A stretch of 64,000 bases of DNA from Actinophytocola sp044466355 (GCF_044466355.1 NZ_JBITMQ010000024.1:1-64000); one strand, 5' to 3'. Positions 40,851 through 50,459 are shown, counted from the first letter of the stretch. Program-made: numbers and translations. Notes: generated by a model from the letters alone, not told the origin.

Positions 40851-43136
40851 GTGGACAAACGAGTGCCGTGGCGCGCACAGGTCGCGATCGTGGGCGTGCT
40901 GGCGGTGGTGACGCTGGCGGGCGTGGCCGTGCCGGTCCTCTGGTCGGTGGCGACGCTCGCAGGACTGGCCTACTCGGTGTCCATGGTGGTGACCGATCTG
41001 CGTGCGCACCGGTTCGGCACCGACGTGCTGGCCACGCTCAGCCTGGTCGGCACGTTCGTGGTGGGGGAACACCTCGCCGGTGCGCTGATCGCGTTGATGC
41101 TGGGGACCGGGCAGGCGCTGGAAGGCTACGCACAGCGGCGCGCGCACCGCGACCTCGACGCGCTGCTCGCGCGCGCACCCCGCACCGCGCGGGTGCGCCG
41201 CGGCGGAGCGGTGGTCGAGGTGCCGGTCGCCGAGGTCGCGGTCGGGGACATGGTGGTGGTGCGTTCGGGTGAGGTCGTGCCCGTCGACGGCAGGTTGCTC
41301 GAGGCGGGCGCTTTCGACGAGTCCGCGCTGACCGGCGAGCCGCTGCCGGTGCCGCACGCCCTGGACGACGTGGTGCACAGCGGGGTGTGCAACGCGGGCG
41401 CGGCCGTCACCATCCGTGCCGTGCGTGCCGCTGACCAGAGCGCCTACGCGGGCGTGGTTCGGCTGGCCGAGCAGGCTCTCGCGAGCGCCGCTCCGGTCGC
41501 GCGGCTGGCCGACCGGTTCGCGGTGGTCCTGGTGCCGGTCGCACTCGCTGTCGCCGGTGCCGCCTGGTGGTGGGCGGGCGACCCCGTGCGTGCGGTGGCC
41601 GTGCTGGTGACGGCGACGCCGTGCCCGCTGCTGCTCGCCGTGCCCGTCGCGATCGCGGGTGGCATGTCCGCGACGTCCCGGCGCGGTGTGGTGGTCAAGG
41701 ACGGCGCCGTGCTCGAGCAGCTCGGCAGGGTGCGGACCGCGCTGCTCGACAAGACGGGCACGGTGACCGTGGGTGCGCCCGCGGTCACCGAGGTGCTGAC
41801 CGCACCAGGTGTCGACACCGACCGTGCGCTCGGTCTGGCCGCTGCCGTCGAGAGCGAGTCGCCGCACGTTCTCGCGACCGCGGTGGTGGCCGCGGCGCGG
41901 CGTGCGCGGGTGCCCGTCGTCGTCGCCACCTCGGTGCGGGATGTGCCGGGTGCCGGTGCACGGGGAGTGGTCGGCGGTGTGGACGTGACCGTCGGGCGCC
42001 TCGTCATGGACGATCCGCCCGGATGGGCCCGCTCGGCGCTGCGCCGCGCACAGCTCGACGCGGCGGGCGTGGTGTGGGTGTCGGCCGACGGGGAACCGGT
42101 CGCTGCCATGCTGGTGCGGGACGAGTTGCGGCCGGAGGCCGCCCGCACGCTCAGCCGCCTGCGCGCCGCGGGCGTCGACCGGCTCGTGCTGGTGACCGGC
42201 GATCGCCGCGAGGTCGCCGAGGACGTCGCCGGTGTGCTCGGTCTCGACGAGGTGGTCGCGGACGCCCGGCCGGAAACCAAGGTCGAACAGGTGCGGTTCG
42301 AGCAGCGCCGGGCGCCGACGATGGCGGTCGGTGACGGCGTCAACGACGCACCCGCGCTCGCCGCGGCGGACGTCGGGGTGGCGGTCGCCGCACGGGGTGC
42401 CACGGCGACCGCGCAGGTTGCGGACGCGGTGCTCACCGACGAGGGCATCGACCGCCTCGCCGACGTCGTGGAGACCGCGCGGCGCGCTCACGGGATCGCG
42501 CTGCAGAGTGCCGGACTGGGCATCGGCCTGGCGGTCGTCGCCATGGTCGCGGCCGCGTTCGGTTTCCTGGCACCCGCGGCGGGCGCTCTGGTGCAGGAGC
42601 TGATCGACGTGCTGGCGGTCGGCAACGCGCTCCGCGCGCTGCGGGGCAACGCCCGCGCGGACGTGCCGGTAACCGCGCGCAGGCTCATCACCCGGTTCCG
42701 CGCCGAGCACGCCGACCTCACGGACGCCCGCGCCGTCGTGCGCGGCGCGGCCGACGCCTTGTCCACCGGGCTCACCGCTGCGGCGGACGCGCGGGTCCGT
42801 GCGGCGCACCGGGTGCTCGTGGACCGGATCCTGCCCCACGAGCGCGCGGAGGAGCACGAGCTCTACCCGGCGGTGGCACCGATGGTCGGCGGGCGGGACG
42901 GCGTCGCGCCCATGAGCCGCGGCCACGCGGAGATCGAGCGGCTCACCGCACGGCTCGGCCGCCACCTCACCGGCAGGCTGTCGGCGGATCAGGTGGACGA
43001 CCTGCGCGCGACGCTGTACGGCCTCGACGCCGTGCTGACCCTCCACTTCGCACAGGAGGAACAGGACTACTTCGCGCTCGCCGAACGCGAACGAGCGGAC
43101 AGAGGAGGAAGCCATGGCACGCAAGCACTGGCGTGA
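40851..43136 (+). CDS. P1B-5-type metal ATPase with C-terminal hemerythrin domain
   Basis: A 761-residue pump: actuator with TGEP (161-164), M4 metal motif TPCP (256-259), phosphorylation motif DKTGT (Asp300), TGD at 449-451, hinge GDGVND (494-499), and last-helix motif QELID (582-586). Residues about 612-745 form a hemerythrin-like domain with His620, His663, His669, His692, His732 and Glu736. TPCP, QExxD and a C-terminal hemerythrin domain define the P1B-5 group, linked to Ni/Fe export in Sinorhizobium Nia. A di-iron hemerythrin could tie transport to O2 or redox state (inference). The HP dipeptide of other P1B pumps is replaced by SPH. GTG at 40851 follows GGAGGG. No N-terminal metal-binding domain is present. 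Confidence 0.9.
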   Translation: MDKRVPWRAQVAIVGVLAVVTLAGVAVPVLWSVATLAGLAYSVSMVVTDLRAHRFGTDVLATLSLVGTFVVGEHLAGALIALMLGTGQALEGYAQRRAHRDLDALLARAPRTARVRRGGAVVEVPVAEVAVGDMVVVRSGEVVPVDGRLLEAGAFDESALTGEPLPVPHALDDVVHSGVCNAGAAVTIRAVRAADQSAYAGVVRLAEQALASAAPVARLADRFAVVLVPVALAVAGAAWWWAGDPVRAVAVLVTATPCPLLLAVPVAIAGGMSATSRRGVVVKDGAVLEQLGRVRTALLDKTGTVTVGAPAVTEVLTAPGVDTDRALGLAAAVESESPHVLATAVVAAARRARVPVVVATSVRDVPGAGARGVVGGVDVTVGRLVMDDPPGWARSALRRAQLDAAGVVWVSADGEPVAAMLVRDELRPEAARTLSRLRAAGVDRLVLVTGDRREVAEDVAGVLGLDEVVADARPETKVEQVRFEQRRAPTMAVGDGVNDAPALAAADVGVAVAARGATATAQVADAVLTDEGIDRLADVVETARRAHGIALQSAGLGIGLAVVAMVAAAFGFLAPAAGALVQELIDVLAVGNALRALRGNARADVPVTARRLITRFRAEHADLTDARAVVRGAADALSTGLTAAADARVRAAHRVLVDRILPHERAEEHELYPAVAPMVGGRDGVAPMSRGHAEIERLTARLGRHLTGRLSADQVDDLRATLYGLDAVLTLHFAQEEQDYFALAERERADRGGSHGTQALA

Positions 43137-43338
43137 GCTCACAGCCGGTCAACGGTGGGCCTTCATCGCGATGAGCACCGTCGAGGTCGGTCTGGCGGCC
43201 TTCGCGTGGAACGACCTGGCACACCGGCCCCAGGAAGCCGTCAACGGCCGCAAACCGCTGTGGGCGCTGGCCATCGCCGTGAACTTCATGGGCCCGATCG
43301 CGTACCTGCGCTACGGGCGCCGGAAGACGGTCGACTGA
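43114..43338 (+). CDS. Small PLDc_N-like membrane protein
   Basis: A 74-residue protein with two hydrophobic segments (about 14-30 and 48-64) around NDLAHRPQEAVNGRKPLWAL, and NFMGPIAYLRYGRR at the end, the pattern of phospholipase-D N-terminal (PLDc_N) membrane anchors. Catalytic PLD motifs are absent. It overlaps the end of the P1B-5 ATPase by 23 bp, with GAGGAAGCC before the ATG, so it may be an accessory subunit. Confidence 0.75.
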   Translation: MARKHWRELTAGQRWAFIAMSTVEVGLAAFAWNDLAHRPQEAVNGRKPLWALAIAVNFMGPIAYLRYGRRKTVD

Positions 43339-43413
43339 CCGGACGGACTGGCGGCGGGGTCGTCCACCTCCCACGGCCCCGTCGATACCAGGGGCGCCGA
43401 CATCGCGCGATCG

Positions 43414-45084
43414 TCACCTGACGTGTTCGTGGAACGCCGCGACCGCGGTCGGCAGGGTCGGAAAGATCCGGTCCTCGCCGATGCGCTCGACGAGCCCGGC
43501 GGCCGCCAGTTCGGCGCGGAGATCCTGCTTGACCCTGGCCATCGCGAAGGCGATGCCGCGCCGCGCGAGGTCCGCCCGCAGGTCCTCGATCGCGTCGGCC
43601 GCGGTGATGTCGATCTCGACGTTGGCCTCCGCGTTGAGCAGGAACCACACGGCCGGGGTGGGGGACGCCTCGACGGCGGCCAGTGCCCGGCGGCGGAAGT
43701 CGTCGGCGTTGGCGAAGCACAGCGGGGCGTCGTAGCGGTACACGACGAGCCCCGGAATGCGGGTGGCCCGCGGGTAGTCGTCGACGTCGTGCATGCCCGC
43801 CATGCCGGGCACCTCGCCGAGGATGCCGTCGTGCGGACGCGCGATCCGGCGCAGCAGGTCCAGTATGGACAGCCCGATGGCGACCAGCACCCCGTTCAGC
43901 ACGCCGAGCAGCAGCACGCCGGCGGTCGTGGCCAGGGCCAGTGCCAGTTCGCTGCGCCGGAACGTGCCGATTCGGCGGAACTCGGCGACCTCGACGAGCC
44001 GGGTCGCCGCGTAGATGACGAGGGCTCCGAGCGCCGCCGAGGGGAACGCGGCGAGGATCGGACGGCCGAACAAGAGCACGAGCACGACCACACCGACCGC
44101 GACGAGCGAGTGGATCTGCGAGCGGCTGCCGATGCTGTCACCGATGGCGGTGCGGCTCGCGCTGCTGCTCACCGGGAACCCCTGCAGTACCCCTGCCGTG
44201 ACGTTGGCGGTGCCGAGCGCGAGCAGTTCGGTGTTGGCGTCGGTCCGGTAGTCGTTCCGGATGGCGAAGGACCGCGCGGTGAGGACGTTGTCCGAGTACC
44301 CGACCACCGCGACCCCGACCGCGGGCAGCAGCAGTGCCAGGACGTCCGTTCCGGACACGGCGGGCAGGCCGGGGGCCGGGACACCGGCCGGGATCGCGCC
44401 GATCACGTGGACACCGTTGTCCCGCAGGGAGAACAGCGCCGTCGCGGCCGCGGCGAGCAGCACGGCGAGCAGCGGGACCGGCAGCTTCGGCAGAAGTGCC
44501 CCGCCTGCGGCCAGGAAGGTCAGCACCCCGGCGGCGAGCAGCACCGTGGGGAGGTGGACGTGGCCTAGCCGCCGGACGAAGGCGCCGAGGTCGGCGACGA
44601 CGGAGCCGCCGTCGAGCGGCACACCGGTGACCTTGCCGAGCTGGCCCACGATCATGAGGACCGCCACCCCGGCCATGTAGCCGACGAGGACGGGCCGCGA
44701 CAGGAGGTCGGCGAGGAACCCGAGCCGCGCGGCCGCGCCCAGCACACACAGCACACCGACGAGCAGCGCGAGCGCCGCGGCCAGGGCCGCGTACCGCGCG
44801 GGGTCACCCGCGGCCAGTGGCGCGATCGTCACGGCGGTCATCAGCGCGGTCGTCGACTCCGGTCCCACCGACAGCTGCCGCGACGACCCGAACACCGAGT
44901 AGACCAGCAGGGAACCGACGATGGTCCACAGCCCGACGGCGGGCGCCAGCCCCGCGACGTCCGCGTACGCCATCACCTGCGGGACCAGGTACGCGGCGAC
45001 GGTGACACCGGCGAGCACATCCGGTCGCAGCCAGCCACGCCGGTAACCGCGGAGCAGCAGCACTCCGCGCGGGAAGCCGCCCAC
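43414..45084 (-). CDS. SulP-family anion transporter with STAS domain
   Basis: A 556-residue SulP permease. N-terminal GYRRGWLRPDVLAGVTVAAY with LVPQVMAYA are the family signature; about 10-12 helices follow to residue 410, including SSSASRTAIGDSIGSRSQ. A C-terminal STAS domain lies at about 440-550 (GLVVYRYDAPLCFANADDF, VEIDITAADAIEDL). It may carry sulfate, bicarbonate or another anion. The GTG at 45084 lies 2 bp after the upstream stop and gives the usual N-terminus, but it lacks a Shine-Dalgarno sequence; the open frame extends to 45183. It is co-transcribed with the Acg-type gene. Confidence 0.88.
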   Translation of the reverse strand: MGGFPRGVLLLRGYRRGWLRPDVLAGVTVAAYLVPQVMAYADVAGLAPAVGLWTIVGSLLVYSVFGSSRQLSVGPESTTALMTAVTIAPLAAGDPARYAALAAALALLVGVLCVLGAAARLGFLADLLSRPVLVGYMAGVAVLMIVGQLGKVTGVPLDGGSVVADLGAFVRRLGHVHLPTVLLAAGVLTFLAAGGALLPKLPVPLLAVLLAAAATALFSLRDNGVHVIGAIPAGVPAPGLPAVSGTDVLALLLPAVGVAVVGYSDNVLTARSFAIRNDYRTDANTELLALGTANVTAGVLQGFPVSSSASRTAIGDSIGSRSQIHSLVAVGVVVLVLLFGRPILAAFPSAALGALVIYAATRLVEVAEFRRIGTFRRSELALALATTAGVLLLGVLNGVLVAIGLSILDLLRRIARPHDGILGEVPGMAGMHDVDDYPRATRIPGLVVYRYDAPLCFANADDFRRRALAAVEASPTPAVWFLLNAEANVEIDITAADAIEDLRADLARRGIAFAMARVKQDLRAELAAAGLVERIGEDRIFPTLPTAVAAFHEHVR

Positions 45085-45086
45085 CG

Positions 45087-46097
45087 TCAGGGAGCGTGGC
45101 GGGTACCGGGCAGGTACCCGACGGTGTCGCTCGTGGCCCTGCGGTGGCTTTCCGGTGGCGGCGGAGCGGCGATGGGGGCCCAACCGACGCGCAGGATGAG
45201 GTGCGGGAACGCGGCTCGGTCGAGGACCCGCGCACGGATCAGGCTCCTGGTGTGCGCGACCTCGAGCGCCTGCGAGAGCGGGCAGGTCGCCAGGCCGAGA
45301 TCAGTAGCGGTGAGGAGCGCGGCACTCATGGCCTCGCCGGCACGAAGCACCGAGACGAGGTCGTCGCCGGTGGCGGCGAGGACCAACAGGTCACCCGCGT
45401 CGTTCTCGCCACGGCCGGTCTCGGCGTAGGGCAGCGTGCCGACGGGGAACGCGCGCATCGTGGTGTCGCCGTGGACCTGCTGGTCCGGCGGGGTGCTCGT
45501 GGTGAGGACGCCGTCGCGCGAGAGCCGGCCCCGGCCGGTCCACGCGGCGAGCTCTTCGCCGTAGGCGGGGTCGTGCGCCTGGGCGTCCGCCGCCGCGTCG
45601 ATCGCCCGGGTGAGCTGCCTGCGGGTGAGCCTGCCGGTGACCGGGACCAGCAGCGCGCCCGCCTTCCCGGCCCGGCGCACCATGAGGTCGAGGTGCCCGT
45701 CCGGCACGGGCCACGACGAGAACCGGCGGCGGTCGGTGCGCCTGCGTGAGATCGCGCCGGCCAGCGTGATGTCCTCGGTGGACGGTGCCTTCGGTGCCAG
45801 TTCGACCGCCGCCAGGTGGTCGGGGTCCCGCGGGTTCGGGAGGCGGTGCACGATCGCGCGCCAGCCGAGTGCCCCGAGCGCGACGCGCAGGTGGTGCAGC
45901 GCGGCGCCGCAGGACAACAGCAGGTCCCGCCCGTCGGGGTCGGTGGCGGTGAGGCGGCGGGTGCGGTCCGCCATGAGGTGGATGGACTCGTCGCCGAGCA
46001 GCCAGCGCCACGGCTGGGTGTTGTGCACCGACGGTGCGCGGTTGGCCAGCGTGATCGCGTCGAGCACGGTGTGCGTGTCCGGCGTGCGCTCGTTCAT
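45087..46097 (-). CDS. Acg-family nitroreductase-fold protein
   Basis: A 336-residue Acg-family protein, closest to the one at 31803: PSVHNTQPWRWLLGD (about 23-37), HLMADRTRRL, DPDGRDLLLSCGAALHHLRV (about 54-73), SRRRTDRRRFSSW and C-terminal HLILRVGWAPIAAPP. GAGGAGGCGCACG fixes the ATG at 46097 in a frame open to 46481. The upstream gap (46098-46284) contains only a poor DosR-like site (46183, two mismatches). SulP follows on the same strand. Confidence 0.88.
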   Translation of the reverse strand: MNERTPDTHTVLDAITLANRAPSVHNTQPWRWLLGDESIHLMADRTRRLTATDPDGRDLLLSCGAALHHLRVALGALGWRAIVHRLPNPRDPDHLAAVELAPKAPSTEDITLAGAISRRRTDRRRFSSWPVPDGHLDLMVRRAGKAGALLVPVTGRLTRRQLTRAIDAAADAQAHDPAYGEELAAWTGRGRLSRDGVLTTSTPPDQQVHGDTTMRAFPVGTLPYAETGRGENDAGDLLVLAATGDDLVSVLRAGEAMSAALLTATDLGLATCPLSQALEVAHTRSLIRARVLDRAAFPHLILRVGWAPIAAPPPPESHRRATSDTVGYLPGTRHAP

Positions 46098-46284
46098 CGT
46101 GCGCCTCCTCGCTTCTCGGGCACCTGTCGTCAGGGTCGTCCTTTCTGGCGGGCGGTGGCAGTGCTCAAGTTCCCGGCCCGCCGTGACCAAAGGCCCGCGC
46201 GGCCGACCCCACGGACTCTGTGCGCCGCCGGTGCCGTGGTCGACCGTGGGGACCGGAGAGTTCCGAGGAAAGGCCGTGATCACC

Positions 46285-47661
46285 ATGACTTCTCCGGTGC
46301 GGTTGACCGCCGGGCTCGACGACGCACCCAGTCGCTGGCTGTGGTTGGTGAAGTGGCTCCTGTTGGTGCCGCACGCGATCTTGTTGTTCTTCCTGTGGGT
46401 GGCGTTCCCGGTGATCACCTTCGTCGCACTGGTCGCGATCCTGTTCACCGGGCGGTATCCGAGGGCGTTGTTCGACTTCAACCTCGGGGTGATGCGCTGG
46501 ACGTGGCGGGTGTGGTGCTACGGGTACGGCGCGCTCGCCACCGACCGGTACCCGCCGTTCAGCCTGGGGCCGGAGCCGGACTACCCGGCGACGCTGGACA
46601 TCGCGTACCCGGAGCGGCTCTCGCGCGGGCTGGCGCTCGTGAAGTGGTGGCTGCTCGCGATACCCCACTACCTCGTCGTCGCGTTCTTCGTCGGTGGCGG
46701 CGGATACGTGCTGTGGCAGTGGGGCGATGGCTGGGTCGGGTTCGACGGTGGGCTCGTGGCGCTGTTGACCCTGTTCGCCGGGGTGGCGCTGCTGTTCACC
46801 GGCCGCTACCCGCGCGGCATCTTCGACATCGTCATCGGGATGAACCGCTGGGTGCTGCGCGTCGCCGCCTACGCCGCACTGATGACCGACGAGTACCCGC
46901 CGTTCCGGCTGGACCAGGGTGGCGAAGACCCCACGGGGGAGCCTGTGCGGGAGAAGCAGCCCGCCCAGCCCGCGCGATCAGCCGGGCGCACGGTCGGCGT
47001 GATCGCAGGGGCGCTGCTGCTGCTCGTCGGCCTCGGCGGTGCGGGTGCAGGCGGCGGGCTGTTGTGGCTGGAGGCGCAACGCGACTCGGCGGGCTATGTG
47101 ACCACGCCGGTGGAGCGGTTCGGCGACAACGGGTACGCACTGCGGTTCGACGCATACGACCTGGCGCCGGTCGACGGGGACTGGCCGTGGGCACAGGACA
47201 TCCTCGGCGACATCCGCGTCGAGGTCTCCGAAGTGGACAACCAGCCGTTGTTCGCCGGGATCGCCCGCACCGCCGACGTCGACCGCTACCTCATCGGAGT
47301 GCCGCACCGCAGGTTCCACGACTACCAGGACAACCAGTACTACCGGCCGATGGCGCTCGGCGCGCACATGCGTGGCGTGCGGCCACCGGACGAGCCGGGA
47401 AGCCTGGGCATCTGGACCGAGTCGGCGACCGGCGCCGGCACCCTCACGCTCGACTGGACACCGCGACCAGGGGACTGGTCGCTCGTGATCATGGACGTCG
47501 GTGCGCGGCCGGACGTGCGCGCGGACGTCGCGGTCGGCGCCACCGCACCGGCACTACTGCCGATCGCCATCACCGCACTGTCCGTCGGCGCCGTCTTCCT
47601 CGTCGGCGGCGCGGTGCTCATCGCGCTGTCGGCCCGTCCGCGCAGGCCGGAGACGTCATGA
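46285..47661 (+). CDS. DUF4389-repeat membrane protein
   Basis: A 458-residue integral membrane protein. Two tandem DUF4389 units (about 15-115 and 116-220) each contain hydrophobic pairs, a FTGRYPR motif and TDRYPPF or TDEYPPF. Then a linker, a helix (about 232-255), an extracytoplasmic domain (about 256-430, with HDYQDNQYYRPM) and a last helix (about 432-452). Function is unknown. ATG 46285 is used; GTG at 46276 is in frame but too close to the AGGAAAGG ribosome site. It overlaps the ABC ATPase gene by 4 bp and may work with that exporter. Confidence 0.82.
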   Translation: MTSPVRLTAGLDDAPSRWLWLVKWLLLVPHAILLFFLWVAFPVITFVALVAILFTGRYPRALFDFNLGVMRWTWRVWCYGYGALATDRYPPFSLGPEPDYPATLDIAYPERLSRGLALVKWWLLAIPHYLVVAFFVGGGGYVLWQWGDGWVGFDGGLVALLTLFAGVALLFTGRYPRGIFDIVIGMNRWVLRVAAYAALMTDEYPPFRLDQGGEDPTGEPVREKQPAQPARSAGRTVGVIAGALLLLVGLGGAGAGGGLLWLEAQRDSAGYVTTPVERFGDNGYALRFDAYDLAPVDGDWPWAQDILGDIRVEVSEVDNQPLFAGIARTADVDRYLIGVPHRRFHDYQDNQYYRPMALGAHMRGVRPPDEPGSLGIWTESATGAGTLTLDWTPRPGDWSLVIMDVGARPDVRADVAVGATAPALLPIAITALSVGAVFLVGGAVLIALSARPRRPETS

Positions 47662-48539
47662 TCATCCACACGGAAGGACTGACCAAGCGCTACGGTCGCA
47701 GGCCGGCACTGACCGGGCTGGACCTGGATGTGCCGGCCGGTGCCCTGTTCGGGTACCTCGGCCCGAACGGCGCCGGGAAGACCACCACCATCCGGATCCT
47801 CGCCGGGCTCCTGCGCCCAACGAGCGGACGGGCCACCGTGCTCGGCGCCGACGTGGTGCGCGACCGGGAGGAGGTCCAGTCCCGGATCGGCTACCTGCCC
47901 GGCGACTTCGTCGCCTACCCGGACCTCACCGCCGGAGACTACCTGCGGTACATGCGGAACCTGCGCGGTGGGGTGGACCCGTCGAACACGGCCCGGCTCG
48001 CGAAGCGGCTCGACCTGGACCTCGGTCAGGTCGTCGGCGGGATGTCCCACGGCAACCGGCAGAAGGTCGGGATCGTGCAGGCCTTTCAGCACGACCCGGA
48101 GCTGCTGGTCCTCGACGAACCGACACAGGGGCTGGACCCGTTGGTGCAGCGGGAGTTCCTGGCGATGCTGCGTGAGGCACGGCAGGCGGGCAAGACGGTC
48201 TTCCTGTCCTCGCACGTGCTCTCCGAGGTCGAGGCGGTCGCAGACATGATCGGCATCCTGCGCGAAGGCAGACTGGCTGAGGTCGCGTTGGTCGCGGAGT
48301 TGAAGGCGAAGGCGCTGCGACGCCTGGACCTCACGTTCGAAGGCGAAGTGCCCGCGGAACGGCTTCGCACCGTACCCGGGGTGACCGAGGTCCACGCGAA
48401 CGGAGCGGGCGTGCAGATGGTCGTCGAGGGGTCGACGGCAGAGCTGTTCGCGGTCGCCGCGCCGTACCGGATCACCGGCGTGGTCAGCCACGAACCGGAT
48501 CTCGAGGAGATCTTCCTGACCTACTACGGAAAGGCGTGA
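47658..48539 (+). CDS. ABC transporter ATP-binding protein
   Basis: A 293-residue ABC ATPase of the drug/lipid exporter class. Walker A GPNGAGKTT (35-43), Q-loop region IGYLPGDF, a variant signature GGMSHGNRQK instead of LSGGQ, Walker B LLVLDEPTQGLDP and the switch His in SSHVLSE. The C-terminal 80 residues form the small regulatory extension seen in exporters. It is coupled by 4-bp overlaps to the DUF4389 gene before and the permease after. Substrate unknown. Confidence 0.93.
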   Translation: MIIHTEGLTKRYGRRPALTGLDLDVPAGALFGYLGPNGAGKTTTIRILAGLLRPTSGRATVLGADVVRDREEVQSRIGYLPGDFVAYPDLTAGDYLRYMRNLRGGVDPSNTARLAKRLDLDLGQVVGGMSHGNRQKVGIVQAFQHDPELLVLDEPTQGLDPLVQREFLAMLREARQAGKTVFLSSHVLSEVEAVADMIGILREGRLAEVALVAELKAKALRRLDLTFEGEVPAERLRTVPGVTEVHANGAGVQMVVEGSTAELFAVAAPYRITGVVSHEPDLEEIFLTYYGKA

Positions 48540-49339
48540 GGGCGGTGCTCACGAACGTCTTCAGCAAGACACTGCGCGACCAGCGGCGGACGCTGGTCGG
48601 CTGGAGCATCGGCCTGGTGGTGCTGGTACTGCTTGAGTCGGCGCTGTGGCCCACCGTCCGCGACATGGGCAACCTGGCCGAGTTCGTCGCGGGCTACCCG
48701 GAGCCGATGAAGGAGATGTTCAAGCTCGACGAGTTCGGCACCGGGACCGGCTTCCTCAACGGCGAGCTGTACAGCCTCATGTTGCCGATCCTGTTCCTGG
48801 TGTACGGGATCGGCAGGGGAGCGCGGTCGGTCGCGGGCGAGGAGGAGGCGGGCACGCTCGAGGTCCTGCTGATGACCCGGGTGTCGCCCGCGAGCCTGGT
48901 GCTGCACCGCGCGGCCGCGCTCGCGACCGCGATGATCGCACTCGGTGCGGTGCTGTTCCTCGCCGTCGCGGTGTGCTCGCCGCTGTTCGACCTGGACGTT
49001 CCGCTGGGTCAGGCGGCCGCGGGCTCGGTGGCGATGGTGCTGCTGGGCGTGGAGTTCGGCTGGCTCGCCCTCGCGGCCGGCGCGGTCACCGGCAGGCACG
49101 TGACGGCGACCGCGGTCGCGTCGGCCGTGGCGATCGCCGCCTACGTCCTGTACGCGGCGGGCGGACTGGTCACCGAACTCGAGGCGTGGCAGGGCGTCTC
49201 ACCGTTCGACCAGGCACTGGCCGCCGGTCCGCTCGGCGGCGGGCTCACCTGGGCGTTCCTGTGGATGCCCGCCGCCGCGGTCGTGTTCGTGGCCGCGGCG
49301 GTGCCGGTGTTCGACCGCAGGGACATCGCCGTGCACTGA
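48536..49339 (+). CDS. ABC transporter permease (ABC-2 type)
   Basis: A 267-residue ABC-2-type permease with about six hydrophobic segments (about 21-40, 84-97, 122-142, 155-180, 190-210, 236-258) and the conserved EEEAGTLEVLLMTRVSPASL coupling segment near residues 102-121. It forms the membrane half of the exporter with the ATPase at 47658. The start is a GTG overlapping that gene's stop. After it, GCGGCTC/GAGCCGC at 49355-49378 may form a weak terminator. Confidence 0.9.
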   Translation: MRAVLTNVFSKTLRDQRRTLVGWSIGLVVLVLLESALWPTVRDMGNLAEFVAGYPEPMKEMFKLDEFGTGTGFLNGELYSLMLPILFLVYGIGRGARSVAGEEEAGTLEVLLMTRVSPASLVLHRAAALATAMIALGAVLFLAVAVCSPLFDLDVPLGQAAAGSVAMVLLGVEFGWLALAAGAVTGRHVTATAVASAVAIAAYVLYAAGGLVTELEAWQGVSPFDQALAAGPLGGGLTWAFLWMPAAAVVFVAAAVPVFDRRDIAVH

Positions 49340-49487
49340 GCGGAGTCCTGGCTCGCGGCTCGCCGGTACGGGAGCCGCCTAGCGGACCTACGCACAGATC
49401 AGGGCGACCTGCCGGGGGCCGGCTCTCGGTCTCGACGGTCAGCGTCACAGCGGCGGCTGCGATGTCCCGAACTCGCGGGGAATTGGG

Positions 49488-50459
49488 TCAGGCAGGTGTC
49501 AGCATGACCCACACCGGGCCTGGGGCGAGGGGGAGATCCTGCCCGTCCGCGGTGTGGAACACGGTCGGTGACTGTGCTGTCGGTCGTGACCACGTGCCCG
49601 TGTGGCGATGACCGTCGCGCAGAACGATCGCCGGTCCGCTGCCGACGGTGTGCGCGACCGGCGAGACGGTGCCGTGTGCGTCCTCGATCGGCTCGTTGGT
49701 GGTGATCCCGACGCCCTGGAAGACGACCGTCGACGCGGTCACGCGCCCCGAGTCGGTGGACGTGAGCGGGACCCTGTTCATCGAGACGAACCACCGCGCG
49801 GTCGGTGCCGACCAGGTGAACCCGAACTCAGTCGCCCGGTATCGAACGTCGTCGGTCACCGCCGGGACGCCCCCGGCCGGCGCGGGGCCGAACCGGAGCG
49901 CTGCGACCGCGGGACCTTCCGCACTTCCGGGCAGGTCGGCGGGTCGCACGTACAGGTTGTGCGGCGCCGGCCGGTCGCCGTCCCGGTAGTACGCACCCGC
50001 CGTCTGCGCCGGTGTCGCGTTGACGAGTTCGGCGGCATGCAGCGCGGGCAGCAACTCGGGCGCGGCACCGGAGTACGCCAGTATCGGCTTGCCGTACTGG
50101 CCCAGCAGTTCGATGTCCGTGCGCCGGGCGCTGCGGACCGGACCGATCACCGATGGCAGCGTGCCGGTGTACACGGCCACGAGCCGGGTCAGACCACCCT
50201 CGACCGGTTCGACGTACACGACGGAAGCGGCCCCGAGCCCGGTCTGGGGCAGCGCCGCGGGCACGTTGTCGATCTTGACAGCCAGCGCGGGCCGCGTCAG
50301 CGCTGTCGTCGACTTCGTGGCGGACCCGGACGTGGGTGGGGCGGCGGGAGTAGTTCCACCGCCTCGCGTGACCACGACCAGTACCGCTGCCACGACCGCG
50401 ACCACGGCCAGTACCGCGGCGATCTCCCACCACAGCCACTCGCGTGTTCGCCTGTCCAT
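49488..50459 (-). CDS. DUF3048 (YerB-like) secreted or membrane-anchored protein
   Basis: A 323-residue protein with an N-terminal membrane anchor (about 10-31, Ala/Val-rich) lacking a lipobox Cys, a Thr/Ser/Pro linker, and the DUF3048 domains: ALAVKIDNVPAALPQTGLG with ADVVYVEPVEGG-like strand (about 57-85), GPVRSARRTDIEL, and PHNLYVRPADL. B. subtilis YerB is a relative of unknown function at the cell surface. GAGGAGG lies upstream of both ATG 50459 and the adjacent GTG 50462. It follows the 2TM gene on the same strand. Confidence 0.85.
   Translation of the reverse strand: MDRRTREWLWWEIAAVLAVVAVVAAVLVVVTRGGGTTPAAPPTSGSATKSTTALTRPALAVKIDNVPAALPQTGLGAASVVYVEPVEGGLTRLVAVYTGTLPSVIGPVRSARRTDIELLGQYGKPILAYSGAAPELLPALHAAELVNATPAQTAGAYYRDGDRPAPHNLYVRPADLPGSAEGPAVAALRFGPAPAGGVPAVTDDVRYRATEFGFTWSAPTARWFVSMNRVPLTSTDSGRVTASTVVFQGVGITTNEPIEDAHGTVSPVAHTVGSGPAIVLRDGHRHTGTWSRPTAQSPTVFHTADGQDLPLAPGPVWVMLTPA

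Noticed and set aside
45085..45183. Longer N-terminus for the SulP transporter
   Set aside because: The extra 33 residues are basic and lack family likeness, and they lie within the 3' end of the Acg-type gene.
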